The notes below the pieces were generated by a model. It saw nothing but the letters and a program-made list of their open reading frames with translations, was not told where the DNA came from and searched no databases. This document shows, piece by piece, positions 17,557 through 26,179 of a stretch of 64,000 nt of DNA. Position 1 is the stretch's first letter; the number at the start of each line of letters is the position of its first letter. Location: contig JAMLHW010000009.1 in assembly GCA_023954475.1 (NCBI GenBank), forward strand, positions 62,001 through 126,000, given 5' to 3'. Source of the DNA: Anaerolineae bacterium (GTDB taxonomy: Bacteria; Chloroflexota; Anaerolineae; Promineifilales; Promineifilaceae). The position numbers were made by a program, and so were the translations under genes.

Positions 17557-17754
17557 CTACTTCCCCAGCGACGAACGCCTCAGCACACCCATAAACACGA
17601 ACGGTAGCAACAAGGCCACGATCAACAAAAACCAGGCAACCCAGCCTGGCGGGTTAACCGGCGTGTACAGTTCATCCGCTTCGGCCGCAAAAGCCAAAGT
17701 CGGGACAGCAAACAGGATCAGTGTGGCGTAAACAGTATAGAAACGTTTCATCAT
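17557..17754 (-). CDS. Small secreted or membrane protein
   Basis: A 65-residue protein starting MMKRF, with a probable signal peptide (LILFAVPTLAFAA, possible cleavage after AFA) and a second hydrophobic span (VAWFLLIVALLLPFVFMGVL) ending in a basic tail RRSSLGK. GGAG lies 4 nt upstream of the first ATG (17754) and 7 nt upstream of the next. It is in the same direction as the GT4, HD and M50 genes and is last in that run. No family recognised; it may anchor to or sit beside a membrane complex. Confidence 0.6.
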   Translation of the reverse strand: MMKRFYTVYATLILFAVPTLAFAAEADELYTPVNPPGWVAWFLLIVALLLPFVFMGVLRRSSLGK

Positions 17755-17864
17755 CTGGCTCCAACGTATTAGGTGACGGTCACTAATTCTTTGCGGTTCA
17801 TCCAACCTGAAGCGATTAATACCTCAGGGATTAAAGTCAATTGTACACGATTCGGCCGAAGCGA

Positions 17865-19064
17865 TCACGGCATTTCGCCGAGCAATCCACGGTACGTCGC
17901 TACAATTTTCTGTGCGGCATGCGACCAATCGTATCGCGCCCGCGCCCGTTCGCGTAACTGCGCCCCCAGCACACGACGTCGTTCCGGATCGTGCAGCAAC
18001 TCGCGAATTGCCGTCGCCAACGCTCCCACATCGGCCGATGGCGCATACACACCGAGGTCGCCCAAATATTCACGATGCACCCGGTTGTCATACGCGACAA
18101 CCGGCTGAGCCATCGCCATATAGTTGAGCACCTTGCCACTGCCCTCCGTCTGCGACATCTTGGCCGAGACGGCAATGGCGCCCAGCGATAAATGGATCGG
18201 TGCCAGATCGTAATTCATGCGACCGGTAAACGTGATGCGGTCGGCGACATCGAGTTGCTCAGCGAATGTGCGGTATTTTTCGACGTTGGGATAGCCCATG
18301 ATCAAAAAGTGCACCTTTTCACCGCGTCGCTTGAGAATGGCAGCCGCTTCCACGAGATGATGCGTACCCTGATAATCGGCGAGCAGGCCCAAATAGGCGA
18401 CGACCGGCGCATCGGGCGGGATGTTCCAGTCGCGGCGCAATTGTGCCTTCTGTGCAGGGGTGAATTGCGTCGGATCAAATCGGCCGAGATCGACACAATC
18501 TGGCAATGGATGGATCTTATCGGCCGAAACACCAAACGTCCCCACCAAATCGTCACGCGCACGCACTGAACTGGTGAGAATGGCTGCAGGGCGGTTGGAA
18601 ATGAACCGCTCCAAACGCATAAACGCCCATTCACGCCGCCCGGTTGGACGCAGAAAACCGTGATCGAGCATCTCGCGCGTCAAACTGCCCTGATAATCAA
18701 AGACGAGCGGCACACGCAATAACCGTGCCGCCGGCCACCCGATCAACGCGCCTTCATGCATGTGACCGTGAATAATGTCCGGCTTGATGCGCTGCGCCTC
18801 GCGCAGCACTTTGGGCAGCAAATAGGCGTCAAATGCAAATTTGTGGCGCGACGAACCGACTTCGTAGTCGGCGCGATAGGGCAGCGGCGCAGTGCGGCGA
18901 ATATCAATTCCGGGCAAATCGCGCCCCATGTAGTACGTCACCAGCGTTACGCGATGCCCTAGCCGTTGCAGCGCCAGAATCTCTTCCAACATGCGGATAT
19001 GACCGCCGTAATCGCCAAAAAACGACGTCGGCGCGATCATGAGGATGGTGAGCGGGCGTGACAT
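17865..19064 (-). CDS. Family 4 glycosyltransferase (GT-B fold)
   Basis: The 399-residue protein has an N-terminal acceptor domain beginning MIAPTSFFGDYGGHIRMLEE (glycine-rich loop) and IIHGHMHEGALIG, and a C-terminal donor domain with VAYLGLLADYQGTHHLVEAA, IMGYPNV, ITFTGRMNYDLAP and the nucleotide-sugar site KMSQTEGSGKVLNYMAMAQPVVAYDN, the E-x7-E-like motif of GT4. It would transfer a sugar to a lipid or glycan at the cytoplasmic face of the membrane. Acceptor unknown. It follows the HD gene by 26 bp. Three TCGGCCGA motifs are present. Confidence 0.88.
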   Translation of the reverse strand: MSRPLTILMIAPTSFFGDYGGHIRMLEEILALQRLGHRVTLVTYYMGRDLPGIDIRRTAPLPYRADYEVGSSRHKFAFDAYLLPKVLREAQRIKPDIIHGHMHEGALIGWPAARLLRVPLVFDYQGSLTREMLDHGFLRPTGRREWAFMRLERFISNRPAAILTSSVRARDDLVGTFGVSADKIHPLPDCVDLGRFDPTQFTPAQKAQLRRDWNIPPDAPVVAYLGLLADYQGTHHLVEAAAILKRRGEKVHFLIMGYPNVEKYRTFAEQLDVADRITFTGRMNYDLAPIHLSLGAIAVSAKMSQTEGSGKVLNYMAMAQPVVAYDNRVHREYLGDLGVYAPSADVGALATAIRELLHDPERRRVLGAQLRERARARYDWSHAAQKIVATYRGLLGEMP

Positions 19065-19090
19065 GGTATGGATTAGAGATGAAAGATAAA

Positions 19091-19612
19091 CTATGATTGG
19101 TTGTCAGCTGTCTGGAGCAGTTGCAACAAGTGATCTTCTTCCGTGATGATTTGATCGAGTTTATCTTGATGGCGTCGGATGAGTGCGACGGTTCGTGGTG
19201 AACTGCCGGCATCGGCAGCCATTGCCGCCCCCCACGCCGGATGGTGCGCTTTGACAACAAATCCTTTGTGCAGGGCGTGTAAATCGGCCGAATTGCCCCA
19301 TTCCGTCGCTTTTTTCGGTGCAAACCGGCAGCCCAGCACGACCAGCGACCGATCCCAAACGCGCAGCCTGGTACGCGTTTTGCCGATGTCGTGCAGCAGC
19401 GCCGCCTGCAACAAGTCGGGCTGTGTGTGCTCGTTTTGCTGTAACTGGTGCATGACACGATAACTGTGTTGCTGGTCGCCCGGAGAAAAGCGGCAAAACA
19501 GATGGTATTCAGCAGCGCTCAACAGGGATTGCACTTCGGCCGATTGGCTCGGCGACAACGGTTTTGCCCACACTTCCTGCCAAAATTGCCGCAAGCGATA
19601 GCGCACGCGCAT
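19091..19612 (-). CDS. HD-domain phosphohydrolase-like protein
   Basis: The 173-residue protein has an HD-fold core: HSYRVMHQLQ near residue 49, ALLHDIGKTR near 71 (paired His-Asp metal ligands) and a later HHPAWGA (His-His) segment followed by a HQDKLD helix. HD proteins hydrolyse nucleotides, phosphate esters or cyclic dinucleotides. No second domain is present, so its substrate cannot be told. It lies 1 bp after the M50 protease stop and 26 bp before the glycosyltransferase, a likely operon. Confidence 0.75.
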   Translation of the reverse strand: MRVRYRLRQFWQEVWAKPLSPSQSAEVQSLLSAAEYHLFCRFSPGDQQHSYRVMHQLQQNEHTQPDLLQAALLHDIGKTRTRLRVWDRSLVVLGCRFAPKKATEWGNSADLHALHKGFVVKAHHPAWGAAMAADAGSSPRTVALIRRHQDKLDQIITEEDHLLQLLQTADNQS

Positions 19613-19613
19613 C

Positions 19614-20303
19614 TCAGAAAAAACGATAGAACGGCTGACCTGTCAATATAGGGTAGAAAAATCCAATAGAAGTTGCCAGCAGCGTATTGAATACGTCCAG
19701 ATTGGGCGTAATACGTGGCAGTAAAATGATCATGCCAATGATCAGCAGACTACCGTAGCGCCGCAACGGCTCCAACCGGTACGCCATTTCGGCCGGCAAC
19801 AATCCCATCAAAATCGTAAAGCCATCCAATGGCGGCAACGGAATCAAATTGAACGTCATCAGCAGGATATTGGTATAGACACCCCAGAAACAGAGATCAT
19901 AAGCGAGCTGCAGACCCGGCGATGTCGCCAGCGTTGTTGCCGGCACGGCAAACGTCAACGCACGCATCCCTATGCCGAACAGCGCGGCCATAATTAGATT
20001 GGCGAGCGGTCCGGCAGCGGCGACAAGTGCGTACGACTGGCGCCAGTTGCCGCGCAAATTGTACGGATTGACCGGCGTGACCGCCCAACCAAAACCGATC
20101 AAGGCGACCATCAACAATCCGAAGGCGTCGAGGTGTTTGAGCGGATTGAGCGTCATGCGCCCGGCTGCGCGTGGCGTCATGTCGCCTAACCGGTCGGCGG
20201 CAATGGCGTGTGCAAATTCGTGGTAGGCAAACCCCAACACGATGGTAATGAAGTAGAGAACGACGGATTGAACGCTTGCGCCACCCGCCAACATGATTAG
20301 CAT
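19614..20303 (-). CDS. Site-2-protease-type (M50) membrane metalloprotease
   Basis: The 229-residue polytopic membrane protein has the zinc-binding HEFAH (His28, Glu29, His32) in the first helices, and the distal metal ligand in NLIPLPPLDG near residue 162, both expected for M50B rhomboid-like site-2 proteases. It has about six membrane spans and no PDZ domain, as in the short YwhC/YdiL-type group. Substrate unknown. These enzymes cleave membrane proteins to release regulators or clear signal peptides. First gene of the leftward M50-HD-GT4 run. Confidence 0.85.
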   Translation of the reverse strand: MLIMLAGGASVQSVVLYFITIVLGFAYHEFAHAIAADRLGDMTPRAAGRMTLNPLKHLDAFGLLMVALIGFGWAVTPVNPYNLRGNWRQSYALVAAAGPLANLIMAALFGIGMRALTFAVPATTLATSPGLQLAYDLCFWGVYTNILLMTFNLIPLPPLDGFTILMGLLPAEMAYRLEPLRRYGSLLIIGMIILLPRITPNLDVFNTLLATSIGFFYPILTGQPFYRFF

Positions 20304-20467
20304 AGGTTATTTTGTCTCCAATCAGACATCTTGACGGCTATTATACCGCTGCCGGCAGGCAACGCTATCTGAGCAACTGGCGGTATACATGCTGCTAACA
20401 GTCGACACATAGGCTGAACTGACGATGAACAGGGCAATGGACAGATGCCGCACAGTGGCCGAAACGC

Positions 20468-20473
20468 TATAAT
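20468..20473 (+). promoter_or_regulatory. -10 box of leaderless DUF951 gene
   Basis: TATAAT ends 9 nt before ATG 20483, so transcription would begin almost at the start codon. There is no clear -35 and no ribosome site. Confidence 0.45.
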
Positions 20474-20482
20474 CACCCTCTT

Positions 20483-20680
20483 ATGAGCACAGAAAACCCG
20501 CTACCCCAGGTCGACATCGGCAACAAAGTACAGCTGCGCAAGAAGCATCCCTGTGGCAGTTATATATGGGAAGTCACCCGTGTCGGCGTCGACATTGGCC
20601 TCGTCTGCCAGGGTTGCGGTCGCCGCATCATGCTGACGCGTTCAACCTTCAATCGCCGCGTCAAAAAAGTGCTTACATAA
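20483..20680 (+). CDS. DUF951-family small protein
   Basis: A 65-residue protein of the DUF951 family: an N-terminal IGNKVQLRKKHPCGS, GLVCQGCGRRIML with a CxxC pair, and a basic tail STFNRRVKKVL. In Firmicutes this small protein is often encoded near chromosome-partition or ribosome genes and is thought to bind nucleic acid, but its role is not established. Only one CxxC plus the Cys in HPCG are present, possibly a metal site. The transcript may be leaderless. The glycosyltransferase gene follows after 22 bp. Confidence 0.8.
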   Translation: MSTENPLPQVDIGNKVQLRKKHPCGSYIWEVTRVGVDIGLVCQGCGRRIMLTRSTFNRRVKKVLT

Positions 20681-20702
20681 TCGCTGCGACTGCAGCACCA
20701 CC

Positions 20703-22127
20703 ATGGATACACTGCTTGTTGCCGTCTACGTGCTCGTCCTGCTCGGTCTGGCTGTATACGGCAGTCTGGGTCTCGTCACGCTCGCCCTGTACATGCGTCA
20801 CCGCCACGACGACATCTCTTGTCGGCCGATTGCCGATGATGAACTACCTTCCGTCACCGTCCAACTGCCGATTTTTAACGAGCGGTTCGTCGTCGAGCGG
20901 CTGATCCATGCCGCCGCCGCGCTCGACTACCCAGGCGAGCGCCTGCAAATCCAACTGCTCGATGATTCAACTGATGACACGCCTGTTGTCGCCGCTCGTC
21001 TCATTGAGCACTATCAGGCAGAGGGCATCGACATCACCTTGCTGCATCGGGAAACCCGGGCGGGCTACAAAGCCGGTGCGCTCGCCGCCGGACTAGAATC
21101 GGCAACCGGTGAGTTTATCGCCATTTTTGACGCCGACTTTTGCCCGCACCCGACATTTCTGCGCGAAACGATGCCACATTTCAGCGGACGACCGCGATTA
21201 GGCATGATCCAGACACGCTGGGGTCATCTCAACGCCGGCAACTCCTGGCTGACCGGTGCGCAGGCGATAGCGCTCGACAAGCATTTCGCGATGGAACAGA
21301 CGGTGCGCCATCGAGCAGCCATTTTCCCCAAATTCAACGGATCCGGCGGTGTGTGGCGGCGTGCCTGCCTCGAAGATGCAGGTGGCTGGCAGGACGATAC
21401 TGTGTGTGAGGATTTGTGCCTGAGTACACGGGCGATTTTGCGCGGCTGGGAGTTTCGCTTTCTCAATGATGTCGTCGCTTCGGCCGAATTGCCGATGACG
21501 ATTGCCGCTTATAAAAACCAGCAAGCGCGCTGGGCCAAAGGGTCGCTGCAATGCCTGATCAAATTTTTTGGTGACATCATGCGCAGTCACGAACACCCGC
21601 TGGTAGCGCGACTTTATGCCGTGCTGGCTATGTCGGGCTATTTTGCCAGCGCCCTCGTCATGCTGCTGCTCTTGCTACAAATCCCGATCATCTTGTCAGG
21701 CGTGACGCTGCCGTCGGGTCTGATTGTGCTGAGCATCTTTGGCCTGGGTCAGCCGCTGCTCTTCATCATGGCGCAGCAGGTTCTCTACCCCGACTGGCGG
21801 CGACGGCTGCTCAACCTGCCGGCGATGCTCATCATTGCTATCGGCATGGCACCGAGTCAGTGCCGGGCGATGGCACAGGTATTCGTAGGCAAGCTGTTTA
21901 CGAGCGCCGACCAGCATCCGTTTATCCGCACGCCCAAAGGCGCAGGGCAACATGCCCATTACAAGTTGCCGTTTGACTGGATTGTGCTGGCGGAAATCGG
22001 GATGGCTTTCTACGCCGTGAGCGCTATTGTGCTGGCATTTGCGCGCGGCTTCTATGCGCCAATATTGCTGTTGGTGACATGTGCTATCGGGTTGTCGTAC
22101 GTCGCTTTTTTGAGCTTAACTGATTGA
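20703..22127 (+). CDS. Processive family 2 glycosyltransferase (cellulose-synthase-like)
   Basis: The 474-residue membrane protein has an N-terminal span, then a GT-A domain with PIFNER, LLDDSTDD (Asp87/88), AIFDADFCPHP (DxD at 143-145), TVCEDLCLSTRA (the acid, near 236) and KNQQARWAKG (QxxRW, 273-277). That D,D,D,QxxRW set marks processive synthases of beta-linked polysaccharides such as cellulose, mannan or glucomannan. At least five more spans follow. It polymerises from a nucleotide sugar while extruding the chain. No BcsB/C genes are near; the product may be a simple extracellular polysaccharide. Confidence 0.85.
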   Translation: MDTLLVAVYVLVLLGLAVYGSLGLVTLALYMRHRHDDISCRPIADDELPSVTVQLPIFNERFVVERLIHAAAALDYPGERLQIQLLDDSTDDTPVVAARLIEHYQAEGIDITLLHRETRAGYKAGALAAGLESATGEFIAIFDADFCPHPTFLRETMPHFSGRPRLGMIQTRWGHLNAGNSWLTGAQAIALDKHFAMEQTVRHRAAIFPKFNGSGGVWRRACLEDAGGWQDDTVCEDLCLSTRAILRGWEFRFLNDVVASAELPMTIAAYKNQQARWAKGSLQCLIKFFGDIMRSHEHPLVARLYAVLAMSGYFASALVMLLLLLQIPIILSGVTLPSGLIVLSIFGLGQPLLFIMAQQVLYPDWRRRLLNLPAMLIIAIGMAPSQCRAMAQVFVGKLFTSADQHPFIRTPKGAGQHAHYKLPFDWIVLAEIGMAFYAVSAIVLAFARGFYAPILLLVTCAIGLSYVAFLSLTD

Positions 22128-22394
22128 GTTACCGGCCTGTTGTCCTGCTCAAAGCGACGCAAAGACAACGCCGGCGCATTATTTTCGGCCGAAATCCCTC
22201 AAATTTTCTCAATTATTCCAAAAATTTAATATTCTTTGCATATATATCAATAAAATTTACATCAATATTGATTTTTCTATTGACATATCAAATTTTCTTT
22301 TGTATTATTTGACTAAATAGCAAGAAAGTAACCATCACGCTCGCAGCAATTTGCTGCAAGCTGACCGTTAACAGCTAACAAAAGAGAGAGATCA
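22128..22394 (+). other. AT-rich leader of the DUF2089 operon
   Basis: 267 bp, very AT-rich from about 22195 to 22315 in contrast to its surroundings, containing the promoter below. Part resembles an UP element. Downstream is a leader of about 80 nt with an inverted AGCTGACCGTTAACAGCT. Confidence 0.6.
22280..22308 (+). promoter_or_regulatory. Strong sigma70-type promoter of the DUF2089/DUF4097 operon
   Basis: TTGACA at 22280-22285, a 17-nt spacer and TATTAT at 22303-22308 preceded by TG (extended -10), inside an AT-rich tract. The start should fall near 22315. Confidence 0.8.
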
Positions 22395-22787
22395 ATGTAT
22401 TCTGTAATGGGTCACTGCCCCGTTTGTCACGACCAACTCCACGTTACGCGCCTCAATTGCCACAATTGTGACACAACCATTGAAGGCCGCTTTTCCCTGG
22501 GCCGACTCTACGAACTCAACAGCGAACAGCTCGAGTTCGTGGAATTGTTCATGCGCTGTGAAGGCAAGCTCAACCGGGTCGGCCAGGAACTCGACTTGTC
22601 TTATCCGGCTGTGCGGGCACGCTTGACTGATGTCATCCGCGCCCTCGGCTACGAAGTCGATGAACCGGAACCCGAGACGACAGGCGTCATTTCGGAAGCA
22701 GAACGGCGGGAAATTTTAGGGCGCGTCTCAGCCGGAGAATTGGCGGCAGACGAAGCTATCGAATTGCTGCGCCAAAAAAGCAGCTAA
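22395..22787 (+). CDS. DUF2089 zinc-ribbon/HTH protein with C-terminal SHOCT-like segment
   Basis: The 130-residue protein has two CxxC pairs (CPVCHDQ and CHNCDT, metal ribbon), then LSEQ...FVELFMRCEGKLNRVGQELDLSYPAVRARLTDVIRALGY, a helix-turn-helix-like DUF2089 region, and a final SEAERREILGRVSAGELAADEAIELL that recurs at the ends of the next gene products. DUF2089 proteins are small predicted transcription regulators, here probably of the operon itself. GAGAGAG lies 7 nt before ATG. Genes 22832 and 23341 follow. Confidence 0.8.
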   Translation: MYSVMGHCPVCHDQLHVTRLNCHNCDTTIEGRFSLGRLYELNSEQLEFVELFMRCEGKLNRVGQELDLSYPAVRARLTDVIRALGYEVDEPEPETTGVISEAERREILGRVSAGELAADEAIELLRQKSS

Positions 22788-22831
22788 TCACACCTTTCCA
22801 TCAGAGAGCTATTGCGATAAGGAGATCAACA

Positions 22832-23335
22832 ATGAGCGAAGAACGTATGAAAATCTTGCAGTTATTGGCTGACGGCAAAGTCACAGCAGAACAAGCTTCT
22901 GAGTTGCTGGCAGCGACAAAGGATACAGATGCTGCCGCGAAATCGGCCGAATCGGACGCACCGGACATCGACGCATTGAAAGAAGCCGAATCGGCCGATG
23001 TCACCGACGACAACACCATCCATATCACCGAAAGCGATCTCGAAGGCGACAAAACAACCAACGTCACCTTCAAGAAAAGCGAACGCAGCGTCAACAACGG
23101 CAAAGCACGCTGGCTGCGTATCCGCGTTGCCGACGCCAACAACGAGCGCCAACGCGTCCGCATCGACATCCCGTTGGGACTGGTTAGATTTGGCCTCAAA
23201 TTGGGTCAGAAATTCAGCCCCGATATCGACGGCCTTGAATGGAGCGAAATCGAACAAGCTGTGACTTCGGCCGAAGGTGGTCTACTCATCAACGTCGAGG
23301 ACGAAGACGAACACGTACAGATTTACGTGGAGTAA
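22832..23335 (+). CDS. SHOCT-like protein, paralogue of 27302 gene product
   Basis: The 167-residue protein has an N-terminal SEERMKILQLLADGKVTAEQASELL helix hairpin (SHOCT-like), an acidic Ser/Glu/Asp linker and a C-terminal domain (ARWLRIRVADANNERQRVRI to VQIYVE) that repeats in the gene product at 27302 (PRWFRVRVTDMNSGRKKVDI to VEVFVE). Such modules sit next to DUF4097 proteins in envelope-stress operons of Firmicutes and Chloroflexota; function unproven. The linker contains two SAE/SAD motifs from TCGGCCGA. It ends 5 bp before the DUF4097 gene. Confidence 0.75.
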   Translation: MSEERMKILQLLADGKVTAEQASELLAATKDTDAAAKSAESDAPDIDALKEAESADVTDDNTIHITESDLEGDKTTNVTFKKSERSVNNGKARWLRIRVADANNERQRVRIDIPLGLVRFGLKLGQKFSPDIDGLEWSEIEQAVTSAEGGLLINVEDEDEHVQIYVE

Positions 23336-23340
23336 ACAAC

Positions 23341-24708
23341 ATGAATCAGGAACGCATTGAAACAATTTCCAATCCACAAGTGACGATCACATGCGCCGGC
23401 GATCTCGTCATTCGCAGCACGATAGAGTCGTCTGTCATGGTGCGCGGCGATGATTTTCGCATGGCCGTAGCCGGCAGCACAGAGCAGCAATCCAAAGAAA
23501 AGGAAGCGTCTTCGGCCGAAAACGGCACTGAATACGCAGGCGAAGCAGTCAAAACGGCTCTGGCCGATAGTGTTGACATCACCGGCAGCGGCGATCTGGT
23601 CATTCAGATGCCGCGCGGCGCGTCAGTCGTCCTGCTCGACACCGTCAGCGGTGATGTCGTCGTCAAAAACATCGACGGCACGGTGACAGCCAACGAGATC
23701 TCCGGTGATGTTTCGCTGTCAACCATTGGCGGCTCGGTGACACTGGACAGTGTTCATGGCGATTGCGCAGCATCGGGCATTGGCGGTGATTTTGCCATCA
23801 ACGCGATTCACGGCGATCTATCCGTCAGTCGCATCGACGGTGATACGACCATCGGTTCTGTTCACGGCGATTTTGCAGCAAAAACGCTGGGCGGCGGTCT
23901 GTCGATTGAGGCGATTATGGGCGATATGTCTGTGCGCAGTGTCACGGGCGATCTGACGATTGAAAACGTCCACGGTGACTGCAGTCTGGCCAATCTCGGC
24001 GGCATCAATAACGTTCATGTCAGTGATGATCTGCGCATTGAAGGGGGCATGGCGTACGGCAAACACACGTTTTCGGCCGATTCCACACTCACCTTCCGCT
24101 GGCCGGACATAGAACCGATTACACTCAATGCCGTGGCGCCCGCTATTCGCAATCGCATCGCGTTTGATTCGGCCGAAGAAAGCGACGGCACACTGAACGG
24201 CTCTATCGGGTCGGACGGGCCGGTTGTCAATCTGGAAGCGGGTGAAAAAATCACACTGCGCGGAATTGGCGAATCAAGCAAGCAAGCCGGCTTTGAGTTT
24301 GACTTTGATGCCGGCAATTGGGCTGGGTTTGGCGAAATGATTTCGGCCGAGATCGCCACCAAGATGGAAGCATTTGCCGAAAAAATGAACTCACAATTCG
24401 GGCCGGAATTCAGTGCCCGTGTCGAACGGCAGGCGCAGCGGGCGGCGGAACAGGCCATGCGTGCCGCCGAAGGCGCCATGCGCAAAGCCGAGCAAGCCAT
24501 GCGCAAAGCGGAACAGCGGGCCGAACGCGATGCGGCACGGCAGGAGCGCCATGCACAACGCCGTCCGCCGACACCGCCCACCCCGCCACAGGCGCCATCC
24601 AAGCCCAACGTCGACACCAAAGCAGAGCAACTCAAAATTCTGAAGATGCTCGAAGACGGCACAATTTCGCTGGATGATGCCAATACATTGTTAGAGTCAT
24701 TGGGGTAA
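23341..24708 (+). CDS. DUF4097 beta-helix protein with SHOCT-like tail
   Basis: The 455-residue protein has a long right-handed parallel beta-helix built of about 18-residue repeats (GDVVVKNIDGTVTANEI, GDVSLSTIGGSVTLDSV, GDLSVSRIDGDTTIGSV) at about residues 120-245, as in DUF4097/YvlB-type proteins. A helical Ala/Met/Arg-rich segment (about 365-410, RKAEQAMRKAEQRAE) and a Pro-rich linker lead to QLKILKMLEDGTISLDDANTLLESLG, again SHOCT-like. No signal peptide is evident, so it is likely cytoplasmic. Homologues are linked to LiaX/PspC-type envelope responses. Start at ATG 23341 leaves 5 bp to the previous stop. Five TCGGCCGA motifs lie inside. Confidence 0.75.
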   Translation: MNQERIETISNPQVTITCAGDLVIRSTIESSVMVRGDDFRMAVAGSTEQQSKEKEASSAENGTEYAGEAVKTALADSVDITGSGDLVIQMPRGASVVLLDTVSGDVVVKNIDGTVTANEISGDVSLSTIGGSVTLDSVHGDCAASGIGGDFAINAIHGDLSVSRIDGDTTIGSVHGDFAAKTLGGGLSIEAIMGDMSVRSVTGDLTIENVHGDCSLANLGGINNVHVSDDLRIEGGMAYGKHTFSADSTLTFRWPDIEPITLNAVAPAIRNRIAFDSAEESDGTLNGSIGSDGPVVNLEAGEKITLRGIGESSKQAGFEFDFDAGNWAGFGEMISAEIATKMEAFAEKMNSQFGPEFSARVERQAQRAAEQAMRAAEGAMRKAEQAMRKAEQRAERDAARQERHAQRRPPTPPTPPQAPSKPNVDTKAEQLKILKMLEDGTISLDDANTLLESLG

Positions 24709-24715
24709 CCACTAC

Positions 24716-24762
24716 AGGTGACAGTCACTGACGAACAGGGTTCGTTTCAGTGACTGTCACCT
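24716..24762. terminator. Long hairpin terminator
   Basis: AGGTGACAGTCACTGA (24716-24731) pairs with TCAGTGACTGTCACCT (24747-24762), with a further CGAAC/GTTCG stem in the loop, making about 21 bp. It ends the DUF4097 operon just before the MFS gene. The half-palindrome GGTGAC(A/G)GTCAC also occurs at 17771. Confidence 0.7.
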
Positions 24763-24776
24763 CGCTACTTCTCATT

Positions 24777-26114
24777 ATGAGCACAATGACGGCTACACCG
24801 ACTAATAAGACAATGCGAGCCTTCCTGACCCTCTGGATCGGGCAGGCGCTGTCACTGCTGGGCAGTCAACTCGTCCAGTTTGCACTGATCTGGTATCTGA
24901 CCAGCACGACCGGCTCGGCAACAATCCTGGCCGTAGCCTCGCTGGTCGGCCTGCTGCCACAAGTCATATTGGGACCGTTTATCGGCCCTTTGATTGACCG
25001 CTGGAATCGCAAACGGATCATGCTGGCTGCCGATTTTGTTGTGGCGCTGGCAACGGCGGTATTAGCCCTGTTGTTCTGGACAGGCACTGTAGAAGTCTGG
25101 CAGATTCTGGCGTTGCTGTTTGTCCGGGCATTGGGCGGCGCTTTTCATTATCCGGCGTTTTCGGCGTCAACGGTATTGATGGTTCCGGAGCAGCATCTGA
25201 CGCGCATTCAGGGTCTGAATCAGGCGTTGATGGGCGGTTTGAATATCATCGGTGCGCCGTTGGGGGCGCTGCTGCTGGAAATTATGCCAATGCAAGGCAT
25301 TCTGGCAATCGACATTGTGACGGCGATGATCGCGATTGGCGTGTTAATTTTCATCAAAGTGCCACAGCCGGCAAAAAGAGAATCGGCCGAAACCGGCGTG
25401 GCTTCCACCTACAAAGAAGATCTCGTTGCCGGTCTGCGCTACGTACAACGCTGGCGTGGATTGCTGTATCTGATCGGCCTTGCCGTCCTGCTCAACTTCT
25501 TGTTGACGCCGGCATTCGCCCTGCTGCCACTGCTCGTTACCGACCATTTTAACGGCTCAGCCCTTCAACTCGGTTTGCTTGAGTCAACGTTTGGCGTCGG
25601 CGTTCTGATTGGCGGCATTGGTCTCGGCGTCTGGGGTGGTTTCAAACGGCGCATTGTGACATCGCTAATCGGGCTGATATTGCTAGGTAGCGGTGTAGTG
25701 GCACTGGGCATGGCCCCTGCGACACTATTCGTCATGGCGTTGGGGGCCGCATTGCTCGTTGGCCTTGCCCAAGTCATGACCAACGGGCCAATCATGGCAC
25801 TTTTTCAGGCGGTCATTGCACCGGATATGCAGGGACGTGTCATGACCCTGACAGTCAGCATGACAACGGCAATGACACCTATCGGCCTGATGGTTGCCGG
25901 GCCCGTTTCTGATCTGCTCAATGTGCGCATCTGGTTTGTCGGTGCAGGTACAGCATGTATCCTGGTTGCAGTCATTGCGTTTTTCATCCCGGCATTGATG
26001 CAGATTGAGAGCAATCACGTCGCTGAACAAACAGCGATGGTAGCGCAGCCAACAACTATGACGCAAAGCCATGAATATGAGCAATCAGCAGCCCAGATCG
26101 GGGCGGAATTGTGA
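24777..26114 (+). CDS. MFS transporter (drug/enterobactin exporter type)
   Basis: A 445-residue membrane protein with 12 predicted spans. It has FLTLWIGQALSLLGSQLVQFALIW at span 1, the loop 2-3 motif PFIGPLIDRWNRKRIM (motif A, GPxxDRxxRR), and a second-half ALLPLLVTDHFNGSALQLGLLES, all of the MFS_3 family of macrolide or enterobactin exporters. The start is the ATG at 24777; a further upstream ATG at 24750 lies inside the terminator hairpin. Substrate unknown. One SAE motif lies in the central loop. The GNAT gene follows after 65 bp. Confidence 0.85.
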   Translation: MSTMTATPTNKTMRAFLTLWIGQALSLLGSQLVQFALIWYLTSTTGSATILAVASLVGLLPQVILGPFIGPLIDRWNRKRIMLAADFVVALATAVLALLFWTGTVEVWQILALLFVRALGGAFHYPAFSASTVLMVPEQHLTRIQGLNQALMGGLNIIGAPLGALLLEIMPMQGILAIDIVTAMIAIGVLIFIKVPQPAKRESAETGVASTYKEDLVAGLRYVQRWRGLLYLIGLAVLLNFLLTPAFALLPLLVTDHFNGSALQLGLLESTFGVGVLIGGIGLGVWGGFKRRIVTSLIGLILLGSGVVALGMAPATLFVMALGAALLVGLAQVMTNGPIMALFQAVIAPDMQGRVMTLTVSMTTAMTPIGLMVAGPVSDLLNVRIWFVGAGTACILVAVIAFFIPALMQIESNHVAEQTAMVAQPTTMTQSHEYEQSAAQIGAEL

Positions 26115-26179
26115 GTATTAAAATCGCTGGTTTTCATGTATGTATGAGACTGTACACGAACCATACGGGGTGAGGTAGA

